From: Kangiella sediminilitoris
GTDB taxonomy: Bacteria > Pseudomonadota > Gammaproteobacteria > Enterobacterales > Kangiellaceae
Length of the DNA stretch: 64,000 nucleotides
NCBI RefSeq assembly: GCF_001708405.1
Contig: NZ_CP012418.1
Span: 62,001-126,000 of the forward strand
Reading direction: 5' to 3'
Within the stretch, counting starts at the first letter, position 1; each line of letters starts with the position of its first letter. This document shows, piece after piece, positions 38,046-47,115 of the stretch. Below the pieces are notes generated by a model. The model was not told the origin of the DNA and ran no database searches. It worked only from the letters and a program-made list of their open reading frames with translations. A program made the translations under genes and the position numbers.

Positions 38046-39710
38046 ATGGAGGCCCCAAAGATATTCGGTTGGATTGAGCGGCACAAAGCGACAATCCAGC
38101 GTTATATGATCCCAACCCTGCTATTTCTAGTGGGTATGGTATATCTTCTGGTGTATGTAACCGGAGGGATAAAATATGTCTACTCTCACTCAATGTACAT
38201 CCCTATACTTCTGGCAGGTCTTGTTTTTGGTATTAAAGGTGGCATAGCAATTGGACTCATTGCCGGTATCGTACTTGGACCATTTATGCCCATGAATGTA
38301 GTAACCGGTGAAATGCAGGAAACCGCAAACTGGTTGTACCGAGCTTTCTTTTTTACTGCAATTGGCGCCATAAGTGGAGCGGTCTGTGATCTTGTTGCTA
38401 ATTATTTGTCGCATCTCAGATGGCTGTCCAGGCATAGACGCTCGACAAGATTGCCAAATAGAAGAGCTTTATTAGACACCTTACTCGACATGAGTCAGAT
38501 AGGTGAACCTAAGGATTCTGCGGTTTTAGCAGTTATAGCTATCGATAACACTCTGGAATTAAAGTCAGCGTTTGGTTTTGGAGTAATTGAACATGTGACC
38601 AAACAGTTGGCAAGAAGGTTAGCGCTAAATGGTGGAGATGACATTTTCCATACAGATTCGGCACAGGTGACCTTGATACTGAACAAAGGAGATAAAGAAA
38701 ACGGCAGATTCCTAAAGAAGCTGGGCGTTTTGTTACAGGAACCTGTGTCTTATAACGATATTTCTGTTCATATTGAAGCCCGAACGGGATACGTTGCTTT
38801 TGATGCAATTGACAAAGAGCCTGAGGTTTATTTGCACCGTGCTGAAGCGGCACTGGCTCTGGTTCAGGAAAGGGCTCAGGATATGACGGCCTATAGTCCG
38901 GAAATCGTAACCAAGACAGAAGAAAACCTTTCCATCCTGGGAGAACTTCAAACAGGAATTGAATCCGGTCAATTATCACTGCATTACCAGCCAAAGATTG
39001 ATTTTAAAACGGGGAAAATATGTAGTGCGGAGGCTCTTCTGCGATGGAACCACCCAGTGAGAGGCATGATTGCTCCCGCGTCATTTATTCCAAGAGCTGA
39101 GCAAAGCACTCTTATCCAGACGGTAACACAATTTGCGCTCAAAGAAGCAATATTGCAACATCTGGAGTGGGACAAACAAGGGATAAGAATTCCAATTGCT
39201 GTAAATATCTCGACACGTAACCTGCTGCACCCAGACTTCACCGATAATGTCATAAAATTACTTGATGAGTATAACATCGATGGTGACTGGATAGAGTTAG
39301 AAGTTACGGAGGGCGCTTTAATGATAGATATGGAGCACACTATTGATGAGTTGATCCGTCTGGCAGGAGCAAAATTCTCAATTTCGATTGATGATTTTGG
39401 AACGGGCTATTCTTCCTTGCAGTATCTTCACCGGCTTCCAGCCTCACTAATTAAAATAGATCAGTCATTTGTAAAACGGCTACCGAACGATAAAGGTGCT
39501 GCTTATATTGTTGATGCAGCAGTGATGTTAGCTAAGAAAATGGATATTAAAACGATTGCAGAAGGGGTAGAGAGTAAGGAAGTTTACAACTATCTGAAAC
39601 GTTTGAATTGCGATATGGCACAAGGACACTATATAGCAGGTGCAATGACCGATAAAGAGTTCAGTCGCTGGTATTTAGAGAGGAACGGTATTTATGCATC
39701 GACTGCATAA
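38046..39710 (+). CDS. Membrane GGDEF-EAL protein, degenerate GGDEF, intact EAL
   Basis: A 554-residue protein. Residues about 18-125 hold four membrane segments, including YSHSMYIPILLAGLVFGIKGG-like and ANWLYRAFFF motifs of a recurring sensor domain. Residues about 130-295 are a GGDEF domain without the GG(D/E)EF loop, so cyclase activity is not expected. Residues about 305-550 are an EAL domain with EALLRW, NIST, EVTEGAL, IDDFGTGYSS, IKIDQSFV and AEGVES, all catalytic residues present; it should degrade c-di-GMP. It is divergent from algZ with 204 bases between. Confidence 0.9.
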   Translation: MEAPKIFGWIERHKATIQRYMIPTLLFLVGMVYLLVYVTGGIKYVYSHSMYIPILLAGLVFGIKGGIAIGLIAGIVLGPFMPMNVVTGEMQETANWLYRAFFFTAIGAISGAVCDLVANYLSHLRWLSRHRRSTRLPNRRALLDTLLDMSQIGEPKDSAVLAVIAIDNTLELKSAFGFGVIEHVTKQLARRLALNGGDDIFHTDSAQVTLILNKGDKENGRFLKKLGVLLQEPVSYNDISVHIEARTGYVAFDAIDKEPEVYLHRAEAALALVQERAQDMTAYSPEIVTKTEENLSILGELQTGIESGQLSLHYQPKIDFKTGKICSAEALLRWNHPVRGMIAPASFIPRAEQSTLIQTVTQFALKEAILQHLEWDKQGIRIPIAVNISTRNLLHPDFTDNVIKLLDEYNIDGDWIELEVTEGALMIDMEHTIDELIRLAGAKFSISIDDFGTGYSSLQYLHRLPASLIKIDQSFVKRLPNDKGAAYIVDAAVMLAKKMDIKTIAEGVESKEVYNYLKRLNCDMAQGHYIAGAMTDKEFSRWYLERNGIYASTA

Positions 39711-39723
39711 ATACCTCTGGAAT

Positions 39724-40401
39724 TTATAAAATTTGATTAAAAAACTGACCTAAGGCCTGAATTTCTTCGAGGCAAACGGCATGGGCCATAGGATAATCTT
39801 GCCATGATACTTTGAATCCGTTTTCTTCCAATACCTCAGCGCTATACTGGCCACGCTGCATTGGAACTACTGGATCCTGAGACCCGTGGGCCATAAAGAT
39901 AGGCGTATCGATATTTGTTGCGGACTTTTCTGAGGCCAGTGATTCAGGCATGGTCAGATAAGTAGATAAAGCAACAACGCCAGCCAGTTTATGTTGGATG
40001 CGCGTCGCCAGATGAAGGGCTATGGCTCCACCCTGAGAAAAGCCGGCTAAAACGATCTTGTCACTGGGAATTCCAGAGTTTATCTCGGCCCGGATCAGCT
40101 TCTCGACAAGAGCTGCTGACTGACGAACTCCATCCCTGTCCTCTCGATTCGCCAGATCGGCATCGCGTATATCGTACCATGCGCGCATTTCATAACCACC
40201 ATTAATGGTGACTGGCATAACGGGGGCATGTGGGAAAATAAATTTTACACCAAGTTCGCTCGGCAGTTTGAGTTCCGGAACAATCGGTTCAAAATCGTGT
40301 CCATCGGCGCCTAGTCCGTGCAGCCAGATGACAGTTGCTTTGTGCTGCGAAATGGGGTTTACGGTGACGCAGGGGAGTAATTCCGAAGTGGTTTCAGTCA
40401 T
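39724..40401 (-). CDS. Carboxylesterase/phospholipase, alpha-beta hydrolase
   Basis: A 225-residue esterase of the EstB/acyl-protein-thioesterase group. The catalytic triad is visible: Ser in GFSQGGAIAL (about residue 121), Asp in GSQDPVVP, and His in PMAHAV. The oxyanion motif is WLHGLGADGHDF. No signal peptide, so it is cytoplasmic; the natural ester is unknown. It is convergent with the GGDEF-EAL gene. Confidence 0.9.
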   Translation of the reverse strand: MTETTSELLPCVTVNPISQHKATVIWLHGLGADGHDFEPIVPELKLPSELGVKFIFPHAPVMPVTINGGYEMRAWYDIRDADLANREDRDGVRQSAALVEKLIRAEINSGIPSDKIVLAGFSQGGAIALHLATRIQHKLAGVVALSTYLTMPESLASEKSATNIDTPIFMAHGSQDPVVPMQRGQYSAEVLEENGFKVSWQDYPMAHAVCLEEIQALGQFFNQIL

Positions 40402-40425
40402 ATAAATTTTCCGGTGGTGAATTGA

Positions 40426-40761
40426 TTATAGTTCGATACTAAGAGAAATAGTTTGACCGGACTGCTGGCTCATTACGCGATTTAGCAATGTCTCGAGTGG
40501 CTCCTGATTTTTATCGGTTAGCCAGCTATCGCCATTCCAGTCCAGATGATAGCCACCGTCTTTTGCGGCCAGCCATAATTGTTTCAGAGGGGTTTGGCGA
40601 TTAATGATAATTTTTGAGCCATTTTCCAGAGTGATGGTTAAGATGCCACCACTGGTTTCATAGTCCATGTCGAGCTCGTCCAGCTCATCCAGAGCCTCTT
40701 CAATGGCGATGATGGTATCGTCCATTAGTTCATTAAATTCTGATTCGTTCAGCTTGCTCAT
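40426..40761 (-). CDS. cyaY: Frataxin-like iron donor CyaY
   Basis: A 111-residue frataxin homologue with an acidic first helix (EEALDELDELDMDYE), the beta sheet segment ILTITLENGSKIIINRQTPLKQLWLAA (given in part), and the WLT motif. It binds iron and modulates IscS-based cluster assembly. It is divergent from lptM-dapF, the same arrangement as in E. coli. Confidence 0.93.
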   Translation of the reverse strand: MSKLNESEFNELMDDTIIAIEEALDELDELDMDYETSGGILTITLENGSKIIINRQTPLKQLWLAAKDGGYHLDWNGDSWLTDKNQEPLETLLNRVMSQQSGQTISLSIEL

Positions 40762-40889
40762 TAGTTTTGCGCCAATTACTCAAATATAGGGTGAATATTG
40801 TGCCAGAAGTGCTGTTGATTGCAATGTTGCTTGCAGTCCATACCAAGCTATTGCAAGATAAGACTTATTTCCATGAAAAACGATAAAAG

Positions 40890-41054
40890 ATGACAATGAG
40901 ACGCTTACGACTGCTTGGATTGGCAGGCTTTGCTGTGTTGTTTTTAAGCGCATGTGGCCAAAAGGGCCCTTTACATATGCCCGATGAAGAGCCACAACAA
41001 CAGGCTTTACAGCTACCTGATGAGCCTCTTTGCTCGATAGAGGTAGTGGCATGA
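40890..41054 (+). CDS. lptM: LptM/YifL-type small lipoprotein
   Basis: A 54-residue lipoprotein: short basic start, hydrophobic signal, lipobox LSAC (Cys22) followed by GQKGPL, the hallmark of LptM, then a proline- and glutamine-rich tail. In E. coli LptM helps the LptD lipopolysaccharide translocon mature. Start is ATG 40890 or 40896. Its stop overlaps the dapF ATG by 4 bases, as expected for this conserved gene pair. Confidence 0.9.
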   Translation: MTMRRLRLLGLAGFAVLFLSACGQKGPLHMPDEEPQQQALQLPDEPLCSIEVVA

Positions 41055-41881
41055 TTGTTCCGTTCACCAAAATGCAGGGCATTGGGAATGACTTTGTGGT
41101 GGTCGACGCAATTTCTCAGGCTCTATATTTGAATCAGGGCCAGATTAGTCAGCTAGCACACCGTAACTTTGGTATCGGATTTGATCAGCTGTTATTGATA
41201 GAGGCGCCACAGCATCCGGAGGCTGACTTCCATTTTAGAATATTTAATGCAGATGGTAGTGAAGCAGGACATTGTGGTAACGGAGCCAGGGCCGTTGCTA
41301 AATATGTGAGACAAAAGGGGCTTACGTGGAAGCGTGAGTTGCGACTGTCGACCAATACTGCGACCATGAATACGGTACTTGAAGACAATGGGTTGATTAC
41401 CATTAATATGGGTAAGCCGCGACTGGAACCGGAAAAAATACCTTTACGGTTCGCAGAAGCATCGGATGCGTACGCTATAGAGGTGGATGGTATTCGTCAT
41501 AAAGTTGGTGCTGTTTCAATGGGTAACCCACACTGTGTATTGACGGTTGATAATATAGCAACTGCACCTGTACAGGAGCTGGGGCCAAAGCTGAGCCAGC
41601 ACAGTTACTTCCCGGCGCAGGCAAACGTTGGTTTTATGCAGATAGTAAATCCGGAAGAAATAAAACTTAGGGTTTTTGAGCGTGGGGTTGGTGAGACTCT
41701 GGCCTGTGGTACAGGTGCCTGTGCAGCAGTGGTAGTGGGGCGCTTACAAAACCTTCTTAAGGAAAAAGTTAAGGTTGGATTGCCGGGCGGTAGCTTATGG
41801 ATTCGATGGGAAGGAAAAGGCCATCAGGTGTATATGACGGGGCCAGCAAAAGTTGTATTTGAAGGGCAGATAGACATTTAA
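41051..41881 (+). CDS. dapF: Diaminopimelate epimerase
   Basis: A 276-residue enzyme converting LL- to meso-diaminopimelate. The two catalytic cysteines are in GHCGNGARAV and TLACGTGACAAVV; FTKMQGIGNDFVVVD is the family start. The ATG at 41051 overlaps lptM by 4 bases and gives the standard N-terminus. Confidence 0.97.
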   Translation: MIVPFTKMQGIGNDFVVVDAISQALYLNQGQISQLAHRNFGIGFDQLLLIEAPQHPEADFHFRIFNADGSEAGHCGNGARAVAKYVRQKGLTWKRELRLSTNTATMNTVLEDNGLITINMGKPRLEPEKIPLRFAEASDAYAIEVDGIRHKVGAVSMGNPHCVLTVDNIATAPVQELGPKLSQHSYFPAQANVGFMQIVNPEEIKLRVFERGVGETLACGTGACAAVVVGRLQNLLKEKVKVGLPGGSLWIRWEGKGHQVYMTGPAKVVFEGQIDI

Positions 41882-41919
41882 AGGATCGTGTTTCTATCAC
41901 CAAATCTTGAGATTAAGAA

Positions 41920-42585
41920 ATGAGTAAGAAAGCAGAAGAATTAGAAAGAATGGAGGGAAAGATCGCTTCTTATCTAGCGAAAAACCCAGAGTTTTTCGAG
42001 CGCCATCCTGAGTTGCTCGAGAACTTAAAAATCGATCATAAAATTTATGGCTCTGTATCACTGGTTGAAAGACAGATATTGAACCTGCGTAATCGCTCGC
42101 ACGACCTTCAGGAGCGTTTAACTGACATGCTCGACAACGCTCAGGTTAACAGCGATCTACTGATGAAATGTTCGCAGTTAGCCGTTGGTGTGATAAGGGC
42201 AGAAAGTCGGCAGCAGGTTGCCGATACAGTGCTGGAAGAATTGCGGCGACATTTTGATATTGATGACTGTCAGTTGTGGCTTTGTGATAATGATGAAGAT
42301 TTACAAAGAGTCAATTACTCGGACAGTGACACACTTTATAAACTGACAGATCAGCAGTTCATACACAAAGATCCAGTTTGTGGCCGCATCACAGAAAGTA
42401 TTTCTCAGTTATTCAAATCTGATAAAAAATTACAGTCTTACGCTTTAATTCCACTGGGGGATGGAGCAGAAGATGGTTTGATAGCTTTGGGTAGTTCCAA
42501 TGTGGAATTATTCACGGCCGATATGGGGACTCTATTCTTGCGCTTCATCGGAGATATTTGTGAAGCCTGCCTGGCTAAGAAATAA
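41920..42585 (+). CDS. DUF484 family protein
   Basis: A 221-residue protein with the DUF484 start (YLAKNPEFFERHPELLENL), a SLVERQILNLRNRSHDL helix and a GAF-like second half ending LFLRFIGDICEACL. It always sits between dapF and xerC in gammaproteobacteria; function is unknown. Confidence 0.9.
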   Translation: MSKKAEELERMEGKIASYLAKNPEFFERHPELLENLKIDHKIYGSVSLVERQILNLRNRSHDLQERLTDMLDNAQVNSDLLMKCSQLAVGVIRAESRQQVADTVLEELRRHFDIDDCQLWLCDNDEDLQRVNYSDSDTLYKLTDQQFIHKDPVCGRITESISQLFKSDKKLQSYALIPLGDGAEDGLIALGSSNVELFTADMGTLFLRFIGDICEACLAKK

Positions 42586-42594
42586 CTAAATCCC

Positions 42595-43491
42595 ATGGAA
42601 AAAGTCGTCCAACAGTATTGTGACCGACTGCTGCATGAGAAGCAGTATTCCGAGCATACGGTAAATAATTATAGACGACAGATAGATGACTTCCTGATCT
42701 TCTTAGATAATCAATATCAACAGTGGAAGCAAGTCACCAGTCAGGATATTCGATTGTGGATGGCGCGACATCATCGGCAGGGTGCTTCAGCTGCGACAAT
42801 AGGACTAAAGCTTTCATCGCTACGCGGCTTTTTAGATTATCTAGTAGCGAAAAAAGTGATTAAAACCAATCCAGCGACAGGGCTTCGTGGGCCCAAGAAA
42901 GCCAAACGGCTGCCGAAAAATATTGATGTTGATACCTTAAATAATTTTATCGACAACTTACCCGAAGATGAACCCATAGAAGTTCGTGATAAGGCGATGA
43001 TTGAACTGCTGTATTCAGCGGGCATTCGATTGTCAGAGCTTTCTTCAATGGACATAAACTCAGTCAGTTTCAGCGATCAAACCTTAAGAGTTTTGGGTAA
43101 AGGTAATAAAATACGAGAAGTGCCATTCGGTCAGGCCGCGAATAAGCTATTAAAAAAGTGGCTAAAAAATCGAGTGGTATTTGTGAAGGATAACTCTGAA
43201 CAAGCGCTATTTTTAAGTAGTCGCGGGCAGAGGCTGGGCAATCGTGCGATTCAACAACGTTTAAATTATTGGGGCAGAAAGCAGGGGTTAACGGATGTTC
43301 TTCACCCTCATAAATTGAGGCATTCCTGCGCGACTCATGTTCTCGAGTCTTCCAGTGACTTGCGGGCTGTGCAAGAATTATTAGGTCATGCCAGTATTGC
43401 CACTACTCAGATTTATACGCATCTGGATTTCCAGCACTTAGCCAAAACCTATGATGCTGCACACCCTCGCGCCAGAAAGAAAAAAGACTAG
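42595..43491 (+). CDS. xerC: Tyrosine recombinase XerC
   Basis: A 298-residue recombinase of normal length. The N-terminal SAM-like domain spans about 1-85. Catalytic residues are visible: Arg in YSAGIRLSELSS, Lys in GKGNKIREVP, HKLRHSCATH (His-x-x-Arg), GHASIATTQIYTH with the histidine and nucleophile tyrosine. It resolves chromosome dimers at dif with XerD. Confidence 0.96.
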   Translation: MEKVVQQYCDRLLHEKQYSEHTVNNYRRQIDDFLIFLDNQYQQWKQVTSQDIRLWMARHHRQGASAATIGLKLSSLRGFLDYLVAKKVIKTNPATGLRGPKKAKRLPKNIDVDTLNNFIDNLPEDEPIEVRDKAMIELLYSAGIRLSELSSMDINSVSFSDQTLRVLGKGNKIREVPFGQAANKLLKKWLKNRVVFVKDNSEQALFLSSRGQRLGNRAIQQRLNYWGRKQGLTDVLHPHKLRHSCATHVLESSSDLRAVQELLGHASIATTQIYTHLDFQHLAKTYDAAHPRARKKKD

Positions 43492-43495
43492 GAAA

Positions 43496-44158
43496 ATGAC
43501 GCAAACCATAGAGAAAAAACTGAAGGCAATAGACTGGACTAAAGTTAAGGTCATTAGCTTTGACCTGGACGATACGCTATGGGATAACTCTGGTGTGATA
43601 GAACAGTGCGAGCAGGAGTTATATAATTTTCTATGTAAAAAGCACCCACCGTTTGCCGAGCATTATTCCAGAGAAACCATGCACAGGGTGTCAGAGCAGT
43701 TTATCGCGCAGGATATTCCTCATTATGAGAACATGACAACACTGCGCAAGGCTGTGATTGAGCACATGCTGCTTGAAACAGCGGGGGATTTGAATTTAGT
43801 CAATCAGGCCTTCGCCGTGTTTTATTATTGGCGAAATCAGGTCTCGATTCCACAAGTGTCTCTTCAGGTTCTAAAGCATTTACAGCAGAACTACACTTTA
43901 TTCGCGGTCAGTAATGGCAACTCAAATCTACACTGGCTGGGACTGATGCAGTATTTTGAAAAGCACTTTATCGCCGGGGTTCATGGTCGTGCCAAACCGT
44001 CGGCTGATATGCTGCATAAAGTGTGCGCTTTGAAAAATATAGAACCACAAGAGTTGCTACACGTTGGTGACAGTCATGAAACTGATATTAAAAGCAGTTT
44101 GGCCGCAGACTGTCAGCACCTACACATAGATTATACGGAAATAGGATGTTTGCTTTGA
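43496..44158 (+). CDS. yigB: HAD-family phosphatase, YigB-like
   Basis: A 220-residue HAD hydrolase with FDLDDTLWDNSG (motif I), VSNGNSN (motif II), AKPSADM (motif III lysine) and HVGDSHETDI (motif IV). YigB in E. coli dephosphorylates flavin precursor and sugar phosphates. The ATG at 43496 follows the xerC stop by 4 bases with AGGAAA as ribosome site. Confidence 0.9.
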   Translation: MTQTIEKKLKAIDWTKVKVISFDLDDTLWDNSGVIEQCEQELYNFLCKKHPPFAEHYSRETMHRVSEQFIAQDIPHYENMTTLRKAVIEHMLLETAGDLNLVNQAFAVFYYWRNQVSIPQVSLQVLKHLQQNYTLFAVSNGNSNLHWLGLMQYFEKHFIAGVHGRAKPSADMLHKVCALKNIEPQELLHVGDSHETDIKSSLAADCQHLHIDYTEIGCLL

Positions 44159-44688
44159 AAAAAATAATGGTACTTCTAGGTCTGTTAACGCTAATAGGTT
44201 GTGAGCCAACGTTAGACAAGGAGAGTTCATTCGAGGAAGTTATAAGCGTTTTATCAGAGAACTTTGAAAGAAACCAAACTAATTTCTCAAAGATAGTTAA
44301 CTTCTATAAAGAAAATGGCAGCCTAAGCTTGGAAGAGGAGCTATTGTGCCCCTATCAAGAGACTGACACTAAAGAAAGACTTCTAGAAAATATAGATAAT
44401 AAAGAATATTTAAAAATAAAGCCCATTTGCGATCTGCACGCGGTTACCAAAACCTATAATACGATAATTTGGGATAACAAGGTCATATTATCCAGTTATC
44501 AAAACCGTACCGATGGTTACATCAACGTATTTAGCTACTATTACACACCTCAGGTCGGCAGTGATATGAAAGAATGTCCAGATTATGGTGTCAAACAGCG
44601 TGAAGAAAAAGGCAGCTGCTTGATCCCACTAACTGATAAATGGTTTATAGAGTATAGATATCTACCAGTACCAAAGTCTAATCCGTAA
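44146..44688 (+). CDS. Predicted lipoprotein of unknown function
   Basis: A 180-residue protein with a lipoprotein signal (lipobox LIGC, Cys19) and no recognised domain. Four further cysteines (in LLCPYQ, KPICDL, KECPDY, GSCLIP) could form disulfides in the periplasm. It overlaps the HAD gene by 13 bases. It has more A and T than its neighbours and no counterpart in the conserved xerC-yigB-uvrD order, so it looks like a lineage-specific insertion. Confidence 0.6.
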   Translation: MFALKKIMVLLGLLTLIGCEPTLDKESSFEEVISVLSENFERNQTNFSKIVNFYKENGSLSLEEELLCPYQETDTKERLLENIDNKEYLKIKPICDLHAVTKTYNTIIWDNKVILSSYQNRTDGYINVFSYYYTPQVGSDMKECPDYGVKQREEKGSCLIPLTDKWFIEYRYLPVPKSNP

Positions 44689-44696
44689 AAGTTAAA

Positions 44697-45242
44697 CTAT
44701 AAACAATGTCCTGATATTTCCTCATTGTACAAAGTTTCTGTACTGTCTTGATCAATGTGGTAATACAGGGAGACGATCTGCCACTGTTCTCCATTTTTAT
44801 ACAGCTGGATGCTGTTAATGCCAATAAAGTCAGGCTTTTTGGAATCCTTTTGACTACGTGATTCCACCACACTGTAAACCTGTGCAAACCGATCATGCTT
44901 TTGTACCTGTCGCTTAATTTCGCATTCGTAAAAACCTGTATCAAATGTTTTATTTAAGCTTTGGATAAAAGCAGCGGTGGTGATGATGTGCAGTTGCGGC
45001 TCGTCTCCGTTGTAGAAACTACCAAAAATCTTAGCTTCTGGGTGTAAGATTTGTCTTAGGGTGGTAACGTCAGGTTTTGAGTTAGGTTCACGAGACAATG
45101 ATTGCCACAAAATAGCAGCGACTTGTTCGGGAGACTGTTCAGACGAGGCTGATGACTCTGTGGCGGAACTCGTGCTAGATACGCTAAACCATAAAAAGAT
45201 AAACAGTAATTTTTTTACGATTGTTCTCATGCTCAAATTCAT
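44697..45242 (-). CDS. Exported hypothetical protein, NTF2/SnoaL-like
   Basis: About 181 residues with a signal peptide (hydrophobic LLFIFLWFSVSSTS, then Ala-rich) and a domain resembling NTF2-like proteins: a VAAILWQSL helix, RQILHPEAKIFG, VYSVVESR and a closing INSIQLYKNGEQWQIVSLYYH strand pair. Function is unknown. Starts at 45242 or 45230 are both possible. It is convergent with the lipoprotein gene. Confidence 0.6.
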   Translation of the reverse strand: MNLSMRTIVKKLLFIFLWFSVSSTSSATESSASSEQSPEQVAAILWQSLSREPNSKPDVTTLRQILHPEAKIFGSFYNGDEPQLHIITTAAFIQSLNKTFDTGFYECEIKRQVQKHDRFAQVYSVVESRSQKDSKKPDFIGINSIQLYKNGEQWQIVSLYYHIDQDSTETLYNEEISGHCL

Positions 45243-45292
45243 CCTTGCAGAAACTGGACAGACACCTGACATGCGATGTCTGCCCAGGTAAA

Positions 45293-46246
45293 TTATGAGT
45301 TATTTAGTTTGTTCATGTTATCGGCCATGCCCTGAATCAGTCGCTGTTTTGCTTCATGGCTGGCCCAGGCTATATGTGGCGTAATGGCAAGGTTAGGGAT
45401 ATCGTTTGCCAATAAGGGGTTATCGGGGCTTGGAGGCTCAACCGATAAGACATCTAAACCGGCACCGGCAATGACTTTATTCTTAAGGCCATCAGCTAAA
45501 TCCGCTTCGTTAATGACAGGCCCACGGGCGGTATTAATAATATAAGCTGTGGACTTCATCTGCTGTAAGAAACTTTCATCGACCAGTCCCTGCGTAACGT
45601 CAGTTAGTGGGCAATGCAATGATACAAAGTCGGCTTCGGGGAGTGCTTCACCCAGAGCAACCTGATTGTCACGCATGGGCCGGCCTGGGATATTAGCGAC
45701 CAGTACCTTCATGCCAAAAGCTTGTGCGAGCTGCTCGACTTTTTGGCCAATATTTCCATAACCAACCAAAACCAGAGTTTTACCTTCGAGCTCCATAATA
45801 GGGAAGTCTGTCAGGGTGAACATGCGACTCTTCTGCCAGGCGCCTTTAGCGGTTAACTGATAATGTTCGCAGGCTCGGGTGGCGAAGTTCAACATAAACT
45901 GAATCGTTAGTTGAGCGACAGCAAAAGTAGAATAGTCGGCAACATTAAAGCACTGGATGTTTAGCTCTTTGGCCGCATCCAGATCGATATTGTTCATGCC
46001 AGTAGCGGCTAATTGAATCGCTTTCAAATTCGGTAGTTGCTCTAAAGCCTCACGATTTAGAACGACTTTATTAGTAATAATGACATCAGCATTCTGACTG
46101 CGTTCGATCACTTGCTCAGGATCTGTTAGGCCGTAGGCATCAAACTCAGTGAAACAATTAGCCAGTGGTGAAAGGTCGACCGCAGGCTGGCCGGATTGAC
46201 CCTTCCAGTTACCCAGCGTGTCGGCATCTAAAAAAACAGCGTGCAC
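45293..46246 (-). CDS. D-2-hydroxyacid dehydrogenase
   Basis: A 317-residue NAD-dependent enzyme of the glycerate/lactate dehydrogenase family. The NAD site is LVGYGNIGQKVEQLA, the catalytic arginine is in NTARGPVINE, the glutamate in LSVEPPSPDNPLL, and the histidine in ITPHIAWAS. Best guess is hydroxypyruvate or glyoxylate reductase, but substrate is not fixed by sequence. It starts with GTG after a good AAGGAG site. Confidence 0.85.
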   Translation of the reverse strand: MHAVFLDADTLGNWKGQSGQPAVDLSPLANCFTEFDAYGLTDPEQVIERSQNADVIITNKVVLNREALEQLPNLKAIQLAATGMNNIDLDAAKELNIQCFNVADYSTFAVAQLTIQFMLNFATRACEHYQLTAKGAWQKSRMFTLTDFPIMELEGKTLVLVGYGNIGQKVEQLAQAFGMKVLVANIPGRPMRDNQVALGEALPEADFVSLHCPLTDVTQGLVDESFLQQMKSTAYIINTARGPVINEADLADGLKNKVIAGAGLDVLSVEPPSPDNPLLANDIPNLAITPHIAWASHEAKQRLIQGMADNMNKLNNS

Positions 46247-46270
46247 AATAACTCCTTACAGGAATATGGT

Positions 46271-47074
46271 TTAACGGATAGAAAAGGCGATGACTGCATC
46301 AGCTTCTTTTTCGCTGTTGTGTTTCTCAGCATCGAGAGTAAAGCGTGCTTCATACTGTCCTCGCTGTGCAGGCAACATTGTGCCAAGCGCACCCGTAATC
46401 AGCAAGTGATTCGCTTCCAACTTATAACCGACAGCAAGAAGCTTATTTATCATCCATACTAAAGCCTCCCGCTGATCGTCCATAGCGTCAGTGGCTAGCC
46501 CGTGATTAACTTCTACGCCGTTGCGAAAAAGATTGGCCTCTAGAGAATTTATCCGGGCCGGCTCGAAGGGAAATGCCCGGCCAATAATGAACTGGTTAGA
46601 AGCTACATTATTAGTTACTAGTGTCAGCGCCGTCATATCTTCCTTGCTGGTAAACCGAAGATTAGGTAATTCGACGACTGGCAGCATGGCTTTAATGTAC
46701 TGCGGCAGCTGATCTGTAGTGATGGGTTGTGTAATGGCGTGGCGTAAAACAAATCCTAATTCGACCTCTAGTCGTAAGTCTTTGTAATTATGCAGGGCAT
46801 AAGCAGCACGATCTCTGCTGAGACCACTGTAAAACAAAGCGCCCACAAGAGGCTGCTCGGTATTAAAGGCATCCTGGGATTTTTCACTGGTGAGACCGGC
46901 TTTAAATCCAACCACTGGATCTTTCATCGAATGCTGTAACACACTGATTCTTTGGAGTGCGTAGGCCTCAGCGAAGCTTTTCTCTTTGTCGGTAGGTTGG
47001 CCTGAGTTATAGCTACAGGCAGATAATGTGATTAATAACGATAAAAAGGGTAATAAAAGCTTCGTATTTTTCAT
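46271..47074 (-). CDS. Hydratase/FAH-like lipoprotein
   Basis: A 267-residue protein. After a lipoprotein signal (lipobox LSAC, about Cys20) comes a 2-keto-4-pentenoate-hydratase-like domain: GFKAGLTSEKSQ, the metal ligands in LRLEVELGFVL (ExE), VELPNLRF, and NHLLITGALGTM. Classical members are cytoplasmic catabolic enzymes, so an exported, anchored version is unusual. Start at 47074, or 47089. It lies upstream of the dehydrogenase on the same strand. Confidence 0.75.
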   Translation of the reverse strand: MKNTKLLLPFLSLLITLSACSYNSGQPTDKEKSFAEAYALQRISVLQHSMKDPVVGFKAGLTSEKSQDAFNTEQPLVGALFYSGLSRDRAAYALHNYKDLRLEVELGFVLRHAITQPITTDQLPQYIKAMLPVVELPNLRFTSKEDMTALTLVTNNVASNQFIIGRAFPFEPARINSLEANLFRNGVEVNHGLATDAMDDQREALVWMINKLLAVGYKLEANHLLITGALGTMLPAQRGQYEARFTLDAEKHNSEKEADAVIAFSIR

Positions 47075-47115
47075 ACAATAGCCCATCAATTAGATTTACA
47101 ACTAAGCATAGCCTA

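Noticed and set aside
38539-38994. 151-codon antisense frame in the GGDEF-EAL gene
   Set aside because: Overlaps the degenerate GGDEF domain coding sequence; no start signal or known motif.
42595-43491. Integrase of a mobile element
   Set aside because: The recombinase sits in the conserved dapF-DUF484-xerC-yigB order and is chromosomal XerC.
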